Source: Cymodocea nodosa
Lineage: Eukaryota; Streptophyta; Magnoliopsida; Alismatales; Cymodoceaceae
Reading direction: 5' to 3'
Length of the DNA stretch: 64,000 nt
NCBI GenBank assembly: GCA_036874045.1
Contig: CM072342.1
Location: 20,240,001-20,304,000, forward strand
Notes under the pieces: generated by a model
The model's database searches: none
What the model was told of the DNA's origin: nothing
Seen by the model: only the letters and a program-made list of their open reading frames with translations
Program-made: the position numbers and the translations under genes
In this document: piece after piece, positions 11,147-20,591 of the stretch
Layout of the letters: each line of letters opens with the position of its first letter
Numbering within the stretch: position 1 is the first letter of the stretch

Positions 11147-12939
11147 TCCTACCGTTGCCAATACCACAAACAGCTGGGGTTTATATAGACAGACCTGGCG
11201 AGGCATACCTTGATGACATCCTTCCACTTTCTTTTTCTTTCAGATACACAAGTTTACGATGAATAGATTTAAAAATATGATCATGCATGTGATGTGCCGT
11301 ACAGGTAAATATTAGAACTATGGGAGTAAGACGAATAGGTATATGATCTGCTGTGATTCTTCGTAAGTTTTGGATCGGTGCATGCATTTTCAAAAACCCT
11401 GATAAAGAGTATTTAGCCATGTAATTTGTTGGGGACATGAGTATGTGGGAATGAGCTGGAAAGAAAGAAACAATGCAAAGAATAAAAGAAAATCCACAGA
11501 ATTATTACACCCAAGTTGATTATCCTCCTTTTTTACTTTATTGGCATCGTGATCGATCTGTTCAATTTCAAAGACGAAAAAAGACCCACCGCTGATGTGG
11601 TTCCAACTTCAATTCTTCAGGTTTGGTCGCTAATGCGACGTGAAAGTTAAAGGAAATTAATTGAGGAAAAGGAAAGGCAACCATCACCTGATGGTGTCTT
11701 TTCTTTATTTTAAAGAGCAAGCCGCGTCTATCAGCAGCCCTCGCAGAGTATGGATGGTGTCCACAGATGGAGAGAATGAAGAGAGCGAGGATGCAGAAAA
11801 CTATACTTTGAAACGAGTGATATAAAAAGCAGTCCTCCACCCATGCTTATCTCCCAGAGATCTGTCACGTCCAAGTAGAACATCATTGCTGTATATCCCA
11901 CGAATGTTCTTCCTCCAGAGGATGGATAGAGCAAAATTGTTAAGTGCTGTAATCCATTCTGAATTGAATTAGATTCCTCAAGAGCATATGAAAGAATCCA
12001 GGATTAAATGCCATGAGAACGCAGGAAATTAGATTTATTATAGTCACAGTCCATATAAAACAATATCTTTTTAGGATTTCGTGGGGGGGGGGGGGGGGGG
12101 GGGCGCATCTCTCTCTCGTCCGACGGCGGGTACATGAGTGGCTGTCGGATGCCAACGTGGAGAGGACCTTCGGCAAGCTTCTTCCAACGTTCTTCGTGTG
12201 GAGTGGGCCGACGACGCACACATTCGTCATCGCTTCTTTACCGTGTATGTGACATCCGAGCGAGAAGACGACGTGGAAAGAGGGAGGCGGAAGTGGTGAT
12301 CGGTGAGTGCAATCACGTCCAAGCAAAGGAGCAGCGGTGGAAAGCTTCGTTTGAGGGCTGGTGTGAAACTTTCGATCAACATCCGCGATAGAAAAGCATC
12401 ACTCCTCGGCAGACAGCACTTGCATCAGCAAGGACCGTGGTGTGGAGGTCGATCGACTATTTTATTTTATGTTGTTCTTATCTTGCTCCAAGTACGAATA
12501 TCATCAACTTGTTACAAATTGTTGCGGTGTTTCTTTTTATCGAGTCTACTGGTTGTTTACGTATTTACGTGAGTCCTCATTGTAGAGTCTATTTTTATGT
12601 TAAAGTTGTGTTTTCGTTTATCATTAAGTCTTGAGTCAAAAGTTTTATTTTACGAATGAATGATTGAATCTGTATTTATTGAATTCTACGAAAGACATCG
12701 TACGCTTACGGTTAGATTTAAAACAAATCAAAGAACAATTCCCTCCATGTAATGGGGAATCCTAGCCCTTTTACATACCTCTGATATCTTCTTCTCACTT
12801 CTGTCAATTCTATTTAACATGAGTTATGGTGATTGCAATACTCTCACAGGTTCTTCTCATCCTAACTCATCGCCCATTTGATTTATCTTAATAAGACAAA
12901 GGAAACAGGATTTACACAATGAGCTAAGATGTTAACTTG
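11147..12939. other. intergenic region with poly-G tract
   Basis: The defensin promoter (minus strand) and the 3' flank of the PPR gene bound this stretch. It contains a run of 21 G at 12083-12103. Several short open frames on both strands show no domain, no consistent codon use and no supported splice pattern. A weakly hydrophobic minus-strand frame near 11600-11930 is not convincing. Confidence 0.45.
12083..12103. repeat. poly-G homopolymer
   Basis: Twenty-one consecutive G on the plus strand, between the defensin and PPR genes. It has the potential to form a G-quadruplex and is prone to length error in sequencing. Confidence 0.9.
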
Positions 12940-14847
12940 CTACCAATAGTCATTACAGGAGCAATTCCCATCCTTGAAATGGTGAAACCTACTGCCATCT
13001 CTAACAATTATCTCCCTCTTGAATACATTTGAGATCATCTTGCTAACCACATGGCAATCCCCACAAACCCTCAAGTTTTTCACAATTCTTATTGGATGCC
13101 CAACTTCAACAACGAGCAAGCCGAAGGCAATAGCTAATCTCTCACTATGTTCCTGGACCATGTGGACTTTCTCCTCATCTCCAATGTCATGCAGAACAGA
13201 CGATACATCAGGTACATATCCAACTTCCATCAACCGCCTTCTTATCAACTCATTCATCTCGTGGATCTCAGCCGAGCGGCAATGCTCTCTATCTCCTGCA
13301 ACAAACTTATGAACTCTCCCTTGAGCCTCAATTAAGCTCCATCCAGCAACCTTATTTGTACCACGGCTAGACATCAGTTTCCTAATCTTTGCGACATCCT
13401 CCCATTTATTGGCCTTTGCATAAACACCAGAAAGAAGAACATAATGGCCATCATGAGCAGGTTCCAGCTCAATTAATTTGTTCCCAATCTTAGTGCCCAA
13501 CTCTACCATCCCATGGATCTTACATGCACCAAGTAGTGTCCCCCATAGAACAGGATCTGGTGTAATTCTCATCCCTTCAATCAAATCCACAGCTTCAGAG
13601 ACAAGACCAGCACGACCGAGCAGATCAACCATGCAGCCATAATGCTCCATCTCAGGCTCGATTCGGTACACGTCCACCATGGATGCAAAATATCGTCGCC
13701 CTTCCTCAACCAAACCAGCACGGCTACATGCATTCAAAACCCCAACGAACGTCACACTTGTGGGGCGAAGACCTTGTTCGGTGAACCTCTGAAACAGCTC
13801 AAGCGCTTCCCTTGCGAGGCCATGTGCAGCTAAGCCACAAAGCATGGAGTTCCATGCATAAACATCTCTTTGGGGCATGGCATCGAAAATTCTTTTTGCC
13901 ATACCAATGCATCCACACTTTGCATACATGTCAATGAGCACTGTTCCAATACGAAGTGACATCGGGAAGTTCATCGCCTTGATCTCGGCATGGATGAATT
14001 CACCATATTCTAGCAAACCCAACTGTCCACATGCAGACAACACGGTGACCAACGTTGCCTCATTGACTTCCGCATCCGTCTTCCTCATTTCCCTAAAAAG
14101 GTTCAGACCCTTCTCCAGAAACCCTGCATCAACATATCCCAAAATCATGATGCTCCACGAAACCGAATCCCTGACCGGCATTGTTTGAAACAACTCCTCG
14201 CAATCGCCAACCCGTCCGTGTCTAGCGTACCCAGCAACCATCGCGTTCCAGGACACGACATCCCTCCGCGCCGTCATTTCGTCGAACAGCTTCCTCGCAT
14301 CGTCGACCCGACGACAGACGCAGTAGAAGTGAATCAACGCGTTCCGAACGAATACGTCCCCATCCTGCCCCAAGCCGAGCACGTGGGCATGCACCTGCAG
14401 CCCTTCCAACATCAAAGGTGGCTCCTTCCCGCACGCCTCGAGGACAAAGGGGAAGGTGAAATTGTTGGTCGGAGTCCCCCTCCGGCGCATCGCGGCGTAG
14501 ACCTCCAGCGCCTCGGAAGTGGAGGCGAGGCATCGGATGAGGTTGTTGGTGGCGAACACGTTCGGGACGAGTATCTGGCGGAAGACGGAACGTGGGTAGT
14601 CCGGAGGGAGTGGAACGGAGGAGGAGACAGCACAGGTAGCAAGGAGATGGCCCATGGCGGCGCGGCTGAAGGCGTGGCCGAGGACGATGAGCTGGGCATG
14701 GGCCTGGCGGATCTGGAGGAGGGTGGGGCCGGAGGGGAGGAGAGAGAGTGGGGGGATGTGGGCCACGGACGAGTAGTAGCGTCGAAGAGGGAGAGGAGGG
14801 AATGACGGCATCGACAACAACACAACACAGCGGGCAAACAAATACAA
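12940..14847 (-). CDS. pentatricopeptide repeat protein, PLS subfamily with E and DYW domains
   Basis: One intronless frame of 635 residues. After a basic, Ser/Pro-rich presequence (LRRYYSSVAHIPPLS) that suggests an organelle, it holds a series of PPR motifs, for example DVVSWNAMVAGYARHGRVGD and DSVSWSIMILGYVDAGFLEK, and later DVYAWNSMLCGLAAHGLARE. An E domain follows (LWGTLLGACKIHGMVELG). The C-terminal DYW deaminase has the HSERLAIAFGL (HxE) zinc site, CGDCH (CxxC) and the terminal NDYW. Family role: it binds a specific plastid or mitochondrial transcript and edits C to U. A second in-frame ATG at 14811 (MPSFPPLPL) may be the true start. The 5' half is GC-rich. Confidence 0.93.
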   Translation of the reverse strand: MYLFARCVVLLSMPSFPPLPLRRYYSSVAHIPPLSLLPSGPTLLQIRQAHAQLIVLGHAFSRAAMGHLLATCAVSSSVPLPPDYPRSVFRQILVPNVFATNNLIRCLASTSEALEVYAAMRRRGTPTNNFTFPFVLEACGKEPPLMLEGLQVHAHVLGLGQDGDVFVRNALIHFYCVCRRVDDARKLFDEMTARRDVVSWNAMVAGYARHGRVGDCEELFQTMPVRDSVSWSIMILGYVDAGFLEKGLNLFREMRKTDAEVNEATLVTVLSACGQLGLLEYGEFIHAEIKAMNFPMSLRIGTVLIDMYAKCGCIGMAKRIFDAMPQRDVYAWNSMLCGLAAHGLAREALELFQRFTEQGLRPTSVTFVGVLNACSRAGLVEEGRRYFASMVDVYRIEPEMEHYGCMVDLLGRAGLVSEAVDLIEGMRITPDPVLWGTLLGACKIHGMVELGTKIGNKLIELEPAHDGHYVLLSGVYAKANKWEDVAKIRKLMSSRGTNKVAGWSLIEAQGRVHKFVAGDREHCRSAEIHEMNELIRRRLMEVGYVPDVSSVLHDIGDEEKVHMVQEHSERLAIAFGLLVVEVGHPIRIVKNLRVCGDCHVVSKMISNVFKREIIVRDGSRFHHFKDGNCSCNDYW

Positions 14848-15610
14848 ATCGGAGGGTTACCGAGATTTCTTCTTGTTAACGAGAAATCCCACAACAAATC
14901 ATTAATCATTATTGCAGCAAATGCATACTTCATGCTGGATTGTAATCAGAAATAAACTCTACTTAATTGGGACGCACAACATAGAAGGAAAGAAACCATG
15001 CATGCATTCTGCAACCCTGGACCCGACAATAACGGTAGGTTCCATTCCGCAAACAATAAAAGCGGAAGTAAAGAGAATAATACCCTGTTAAACAAACGAT
15101 AACTAATTAACGGAGCTCCGGCACGAGTCCTTGAGATAAGTGGCCCATTTAACTCGTATCCGAGTAAACGACGGCCCAACCCACAAACGCCTAGGGTTCC
15201 CCTCCTCCCACCAGTATAAATAAACCACGAACCCAATCGCTGGCCACTCCGGCGACCTTCCTTCGTCTTGCTTCCATGTTTTCACAGGATTTTTATGCTT
15301 TTGCCTCTCTCTTTTTTTCCCGTTCTTCGATCGTTTCGTTTTTCGTGTTCTCTTCGTTTTCCCTTGCCTCGCCTCTTAAGCGTCGAAATACTGATTACCG
15401 GCGATGGAGTATTTCCCATGGTTGCTGCGTATGGAGCGACGCCACATCCATGTTCGATCTCTCTGCTCCATCGTCCGTTCGGCGGCCCTTTCCGGGCCTC
15501 GACAATCGAAGGGAAAGAACGAAATTTACTCCGTGTTTTTCTTTCCCCCTTTCCAATCTCAAATTTAGTTTTCCTTCTCCTTGTTATTTCTGATCTTCAC
15601 GGTGTTAGAC
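14848..15610. other. divergent promoter region and leader of snoRNA unit
   Basis: The PPR gene (minus) and the candidate snoRNA unit (plus) diverge from here. Promoter elements at 15142-15222 are listed separately. The CT-rich stretch 15240-15600 would be a non-coding leader or first exon of the snoRNA transcript; its short open frames are not conserved-looking. Confidence 0.45.
15142..15222 (+). promoter_or_regulatory. site II elements, telo-box and TATA box
   Basis: Two GGCCCA site II elements (15142-15147 and 15173-15178), a telo-box core TAGGGTT (15192-15198) and TATAAATA (15215-15222) occur in this order within 81 bp. This combination is typical of plant snoRNA clusters and ribosome-biogenesis genes, and the elements point at the two snoRNA candidates 390 bp downstream. 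Confidence 0.6.
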
Positions 15611-15715
15611 AAGGATGTGATGTTACTTTCCCCAAATGATCGACGCTGAACACACTGCGCGATGTTTAGTCTTCGCACTCTTCGGAGGTGGAGCCAAGCC
15701 AGGACTCTGATCCTT
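15611..15715 (+). ncRNA. candidate C/D-box snoRNA A
   Basis: Box C-like GTGATGT (15617-15623) and box D CTGA (15707-15710) are enclosed by a terminal stem AGGA/TCCT. An internal D'-like CTGA lies at 15646-15649 and a C'-like GCGATGT follows. The length of about 105 nt fits plant C/D snoRNAs. A related copy sits 115 bp downstream. Candidate guide segments precede D' (TGATCGACG) and D (CCAAGCCAGGACT). The target nucleotide was not identified, so the assignment rests on box architecture, duplication and the upstream promoter. Confidence 0.5.
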
Positions 15716-15773
15716 TGCCTAACACCGATCCATGTTTCTAAATGTGTTTTATCACCTTCGGTTATTTTATATT

Positions 15774-15815
15774 CCAACATTTGAGTTCTTTACACTCCAA
15801 CATTTGAGTTCTTAA
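15774..15815. repeat. short tandem repeat between snoRNA copies
   Basis: Two near-identical units containing CCAACATTTGAGTTCTT stand head to tail between the two snoRNA candidates. Confidence 0.7.
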
Positions 15816-15829
15816 CGCTGGAATTAGCG

Positions 15830-15934
15830 AAGGATATGATGAACCTTTCCCCGGTTGATCGACACTGAAATCATTGTGCGATTTTACTTTTTGCCATCTT
15901 TTGGAGATGGAACCAAGCCAGCAGTCTGATCCTA
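15830..15934 (+). ncRNA. candidate C/D-box snoRNA B
   Basis: Canonical box C ATGATGA (15836-15842) and box D CTGA (15926-15929) are flanked by AGGAT/ATCCT, a perfect 5-bp terminal stem. D'-like CTGA is at 15865-15868. Most of the length aligns with snoRNA A, including TTTCCCC, TGATCGAC, GCGAT, GGAACCAAGCCAG-type blocks and TCTGATCCT, but bases next to D and D' differ, so the two copies may guide different sites or one may have decayed. The target is not identified. Confidence 0.55.
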
Positions 15935-16289
15935 CCTTTCCAGTGTTCACCGTTGCTTTTATTTATTTTGTTGTTTTTTTTCGCCTTTTGGATTCTCAAT
16001 TGAAAATATAATCATAAAATCATGTAGGAAATTAATTGTAACATCTAAACTCGTCTGATTAATCGTGTCATGTTTTTTAAAAAGTATGGTTTCTTTTATC
16101 AAATTCTAAAGCTTATAATCATAAATTTCAACTACATATGTACGTTATTCGTGTATCAGAAGTAGCCAAATGTGTCTTAGATATTTATTATTTACGATTC
16201 CTTCTATGATTTAATTTTTTCCGTGGCGGACCCGTATGTGTTTTGTCATTTTCAGGTAGCAGGAGTAGTCGAGTCAGGAAAATTAGTCT

Positions 16290-16421
16290 GGTAGGATGTG
16301 TTACAGGTTGAATAAATGAGAAATATATTATTATATTAAAGTTAATAAAAGGTAGGATGTGTTACAGGTTTAATAAATAGGGAAGTATATTATTAAAAAT
16401 TATCATTTTAAAGTTAATAAA
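16290..16421. repeat. tandem duplication of a 61-bp unit
   Basis: Two adjacent copies start with GGTAGGATGTGTTACAGGTT at 16290 and 16351 and end with AAAGTTAATAAA. The second copy has a short insertion. No function is seen. Confidence 0.75.
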
Positions 16422-17079
16422 CGTCATTTTCAATATCTTACGTCAAGATCAATAGACGATTTGACCTTTTTTTTGATTTTTAAACTTTTGTGGATGCTTT
16501 CCCATTGCTGACTCATGTCACGGTGCGGACGTTTGGTTCGAGGACGACAATTTTGCAGCAGCTCTAGATTTTAAATTTGTATCACATAGGATTCCTTCCG
16601 TGAATTAATTTTGTTTATTTAGCAATTTCGAATCTCCCTAGATTATTTATTTTCTTTATTATTTTTAATTACCGTAAGTTTTAATTATCAGTTTTTCTAT
16701 TTGTGTAGTATTTATTGTGTGACATGATAGCCTGGAAGGATATTTTGAAAAAAAAAAATGATTTTCGGTAGAACAAAATTTAGATAGATTTATGCAATAG
16801 TACATTAAGCAATCAAATAGAGATGGTAATTCCCAAATCATTTTGAAGGCATTGAATCCAGTCTTGTCAACATAAATTTCTTTTAAATCCTGGTCTCTTA
16901 CCAAATATCTTGGATTATTGTCCTAATGTTGGTGATGTCATTTCTGTTCAAGGTTCTACGTGAATCACATCAACATAAATTCCTTCAAAAGGACGAAGGT
17001 AAGCATTGCAGATTGGTTAAATTATGGTAAATTAAAAGATGCGGTATATTGTTGATTATGGTATCACCTTAACTCATGT

Positions 17080-17640
17080 TCCTGAAGGTGAAAGGTGTTA
17101 CTTTTTGCTAGCATGGGACTTTCAAGTTGGTAAGGACGAGACTAGTAGAGCAAGCACGTTGGAGAGCAAAACAGTAGTCATTGGAAATGCTATTGAGCTC
17201 GTTAAGATTTACTCAAGCAAAGAAAAACACGTGGAGAAATAAATTGTTTAAATGCGTAATGAGTTTTACTTGCTCGTATATTAAATTGCTTTGTGTTTGT
17301 CTTCTCCTTGGTCATGGCTTGTCTTTTTGTGTATGTGATGAATCAGATAATCCATTAAATTAATGTCACTTTTTAGAGTTTTAGAATTTTTTTGCTTAAA
17401 ACCAATGAAAGGATCGTCAAAATTGTGGTGAGGAATCAATCTTGGAAATTTTTAATCGACATCACCAAAAGGTCCCAAACGAAAGGGCCCAATCAATCAA
17501 CGCTATTATTAGTGAATGGTGGGGGTGAACATTTTTTTTTTCTTTTGATTGATGAAACTTGTGAGATATCAGTGAAGGAACAAATGGTTGTTTTGCGTTT
17601 TATGTTATTGAAAGCTTTGTTGGACTCTAAATGTCATTGA
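17080..17640 (+). pseudogene. hAT-like transposase (DUF4371/TTF-type) fragment
   Basis: Translated pieces resemble the DUF4371 domain of plant TTF-type zinc-finger/hAT-derived proteins. A first piece reads FLLAWDFQVGKDETSRAS and then GNAIELVKIYSSK. A second frame further on reads HFFFLLIDETCEISVKEQMV, matching the family's FSLLIDESxDxSxKEQM motif. The pieces lie in different frames with stops between, and the C-terminal dimerisation domain is missing, so this is a dead remnant. Confidence 0.6.
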
Positions 17641-17997
17641 TGGGTATAAGATATGGTACAGTATAACTTGCACTATTTTGCTCACTTTCATATAATATAA
17701 GTTAACGCCAATTTCCAGTCGTTATTCGCTCATTACCATCGCTTATTATTATTATTATCAAAGAAAGGAAATAAGGAATCAGAGAATATTATATTACAGA
17801 AGGTATCGACAAACTTCGTCGAAGTTTTCTGAAAATTCAACGCACCAACCACAATTTAACTCTGCAACCGACATATATTATATGTAATATATATTTATAT
17901 ATATATACATAGGAAAAAAAAATCAAGTTTTTCTCTCGGATAAAAGGACAAAAATACCCTTCCAGAGAGCGGATAATAGCAGCCCGGCGCTCACTGG

Positions 17998-18669
17998 CTA
18001 AGGCAGGAAACCACTTCCGCTGCCATCGCCAATTGCTTTCCTCTCCTCCTCCTCCTCTTCCACCTCCACCTCCACCTCCACCTCCACTTCCACCTCCACC
18101 TCTACCGTCACCGTCACCGCCGGCGTCTCTTCCGGCCCCAACATCCCTGCGGCTGCGCATCTTTGACACTTCCCCTCCGTCATTACCAGGATGCTCCGGC
18201 AGGACGGGCAAGACGAGTGGGATAGGAGCCAAACGTCCACGCAGGCGGCGTGGAAGCCGTGCCCGCACTGCGGGAGAACCCGGATCTCGTCGCCTTGGGC
18301 AAACTCGGCGAGGCAAATAGCGCAGTCGGACGACATCTTCGTGCCGGCATCTTCCTGGTAGGAGAGGGTAGGGATGGAGAGGAGCGCCCTCTTCTTAATT
18401 CCCTTGTTGGGGGAGGCAGAGGGGGAGGGAGGTGGGAGGACGGTAGTCACGGTGATTGCGGAGGAGGGGGCAGGTTGCTTGCGGCGGAGCCATACGCAGC
18501 GGGCGATGAGGGCCAGACCGACGACGCAGATGATGGCGCAGAGGAGGGCGGCGAGGACGACGACCACGTCGGAGTCGCGGGACATGGTCGTGGGCGGAAC
18601 CGGGGGGAGGGCCTCCGTGGCGGATGTAGTGGTGGTGGCGACGGTCTCGAGGAATCTCCTGCCGGCCAT
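17998..18669 (-). CDS. RING-H2 finger protein of the ATL family (E3 ubiquitin ligase)
   Basis: Single exon of 223 residues from the ATG at 18669 (MAGRRFLETV); an in-frame ATG at 18792 would add 41 residues that look like translated leader. It has one transmembrane segment (VVVVLAALLCAIICVVGLAL), a basic stop-transfer, then the RING-H2: CAICLAEFAQGDEIRVLPQC, HGFHAACVDVWL, CPSCRS, with the conserved Pro before Cys3 and the Trp three residues after Cys6's partner as in ATLs. ATLs act with E2 enzymes at membranes and often respond to elicitors. The C-terminus carries a Val-Glu dipeptide run ending in poly-Glu, encoded by a CCACCT-like repeat, variable in length by nature. The substrate is unknown. 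Confidence 0.92.
   Translation of the reverse strand: MAGRRFLETVATTTTSATEALPPVPPTTMSRDSDVVVVLAALLCAIICVVGLALIARCVWLRRKQPAPSSAITVTTVLPPPSPSASPNKGIKKRALLSIPTLSYQEDAGTKMSSDCAICLAEFAQGDEIRVLPQCGHGFHAACVDVWLLSHSSCPSCRSILVMTEGKCQRCAAAGMLGPEETPAVTVTVEVEVEVEVEVEVEVEEEEEERKAIGDGSGSGFLP
18046..18115. repeat. coding CCACCT-type minisatellite in the ATL gene
   Basis: CTCCTC and CCACCT hexanucleotides on the plus strand encode poly-Glu and Val-Glu repeats in the minus-strand ATL protein tail. Confidence 0.8.
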
Positions 18670-19404
18670 TTTTTCGTGGGAGAGGGATTGGGTGTGAGGG
18701 AGGTGGGTGGGGGTGGTGGCGTATAAATAATAATGGTGGGATTGGGATATTTGCGGGGAGGTGTCTGTGGTTTCGTAGAATGCGGATGGCATGATTGAGA
18801 TGAGCTCGAGAGCTACGGAGATTTACGGACACGTAACGCAGGGATGCGGTCTGTCTGTAATTTTGCCTCGTGTAGTGTGGTATGGTGGTCCAAACTTTTT
18901 TAGGTGTACTGCCGCCCATTCGCTCAGTCACACAGGCTACTTTCGGGGAATGGTTGTTAACGGTGATAGCGTCCTTTTTATTTTATTTTTATACACGGAT
19001 GGTGATAGCGTATCACCTACCCACCATCCTGCCTTCTCATTTATTACATCATTCTCTCTACTCTATTACCATCGAGGGCACGAGACGAGTTTACTACTCT
19101 TTCAAACTCATAATAACCAATACCGACGGTAGGTAAGTTTGTTTGCTTGTTTTATTATTACCATCGCAGTGCTTTATTTATATTATTGAATGGGCCCGGC
19201 AGCCCAATAGCCCCCACTGCAAGGTGTTTCGGTCTCCCTTGTTGGGCTTTTGTACGGTAGTGATGGGCCCCTGCAGCGCGGACCGAGTCTTCCGCATGTG
19301 CCCGCAGACGCTGCCATTGCCAACCTTGTGAACAGAACGCCATATGATATAGGTGGGTACGTACGCATTCGTTGGTCAGGTTTGATGCTAGGGAGGTGAG
19401 TGCA

Positions 19405-19435
19405 CTGCCCTGCCCTGCCCTGCCCTGCCCTGCCC
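19405..19435. repeat. CTGCC pentanucleotide array
   Basis: About six perfect copies of CTGCC in tandem. Confidence 0.9.
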
Positions 19436-19980
19436 GCAAGATGATGTAATTACCATACGATCGATCCGATGGGGGGTAGTTGGCAGATGCGGACGTGGGT
19501 TTAAGCATTTCTTCAGCGGCAGCATGCATGAGCGGAGAGGGGGAAGCGCCTAGATTTGCAAGGAATATCCTTTCCACGTTGGTCCACCGTCGCATCAGAT
19601 GTGCCGTCCGTCCCACATGAACTAATCATCACAACAGTAAGTTATCATTAATCTGCTCGATTAATTAACTAACTTCTTGCCGAATGCATGTTTCGAGGTC
19701 GAGTGTATGTGTGAACGAACGTGTGATGTCCTTCCTCCCAAGCCGCAGTGGCGGCAGCAGCACATGAGGATGATGTCGTACGTGATGGGCAAACCCAAAA
19801 ACCAGTCCATGGGTGGTCGGTAAGTGGTAGCCCACGGCCAGCTGGTCGTGGTACTCACTCACGTACGTACACAGCAGAGCTATCATACATAGTTTACAAC
19901 TAATTTAAAAGTAAACAAAAAGTAAAGTAAAGATCGAAGAATCTTTACTTTATTTTATCTTTCCTTTGATTGATTTCAAA

Positions 19981-20004
19981 GACGACGACGACGACGACGA
20001 CGAC
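19981..20004. repeat. GAC trinucleotide array
   Basis: Eight perfect GAC copies in tandem in non-coding sequence. Confidence 0.9.
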
Positions 20005-20591
20005 AGCGTAGGGCCTTATCCAACCACAGAGTCATTGGATCCTTATCTGCTCCACCCCTGCGCCATTTTCATCCACCATTGCGCATTATTGACTATCGTC
20101 ACTGCCCGCCTGACTCTCTTACTTTATTTTATGATCATCCCGCTATACCTACAACACACTTTTATTTTTATATACACACTACACTCACTCATGTTTTTCA
20201 TCATCTATATATCTGCACCCATGCACCAACCCAAGAAAAATTCTACTTGCCGTCGGTACAACCACAAAACCGTATGTTATCGATCCCATACAACCGGGGA
20301 GGAGGGAATCACATCAACAAAACTCAACCGATCAAGTTGACCACCCACCATCAAGATACATACATCAAAAACAAGGGTTAGACGGTCAAACATATATGTC
20401 CCTTAATAACATGAATGTTTCATATATGATGAAAAAACCGATTAAATACGTCTCTTAACGCTTGGTATAAATTATATATGGTCTGCAATTTCATAGAAAA
20501 ACAAAATGGTTAAAAATTAGAACTTTTAATAACTCCTTGCAAAATTCTTGAATTCTCCCTAGGGACGATTCCTACACTATTGAATAGCTTC

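Larger units (their letters stand above)
18670..20591. other. intergenic region with simple repeats
   Basis: The ATL promoter side is followed by about 1.7 kb without a convincing gene. It holds a CTGCC pentanucleotide array (19405-19435) and a GAC array (19981-20004). Short open frames on both strands show no domain. Confidence 0.5.

Noticed and set aside
11568..11934. Short hydrophobic minus-strand frames
   Set aside because: Overlapping frames, no domain, no stable signal-peptide plus mature-peptide pattern, no splice evidence.
14185..14805. Plus-strand frame of 206 residues
   Set aside because: Antisense shadow of the GC-rich 5' part of the PPR gene.
15268..15639. Protein-coding gene in the leader of the snoRNA unit
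   Set aside because: Frames are short, overlap each other and lack domains. A non-coding leader fits better with the telo-box promoter and the snoRNA pair.
18250..18726. Gly-rich plus-strand frame
   Set aside because: Antisense of the ATL coding region.
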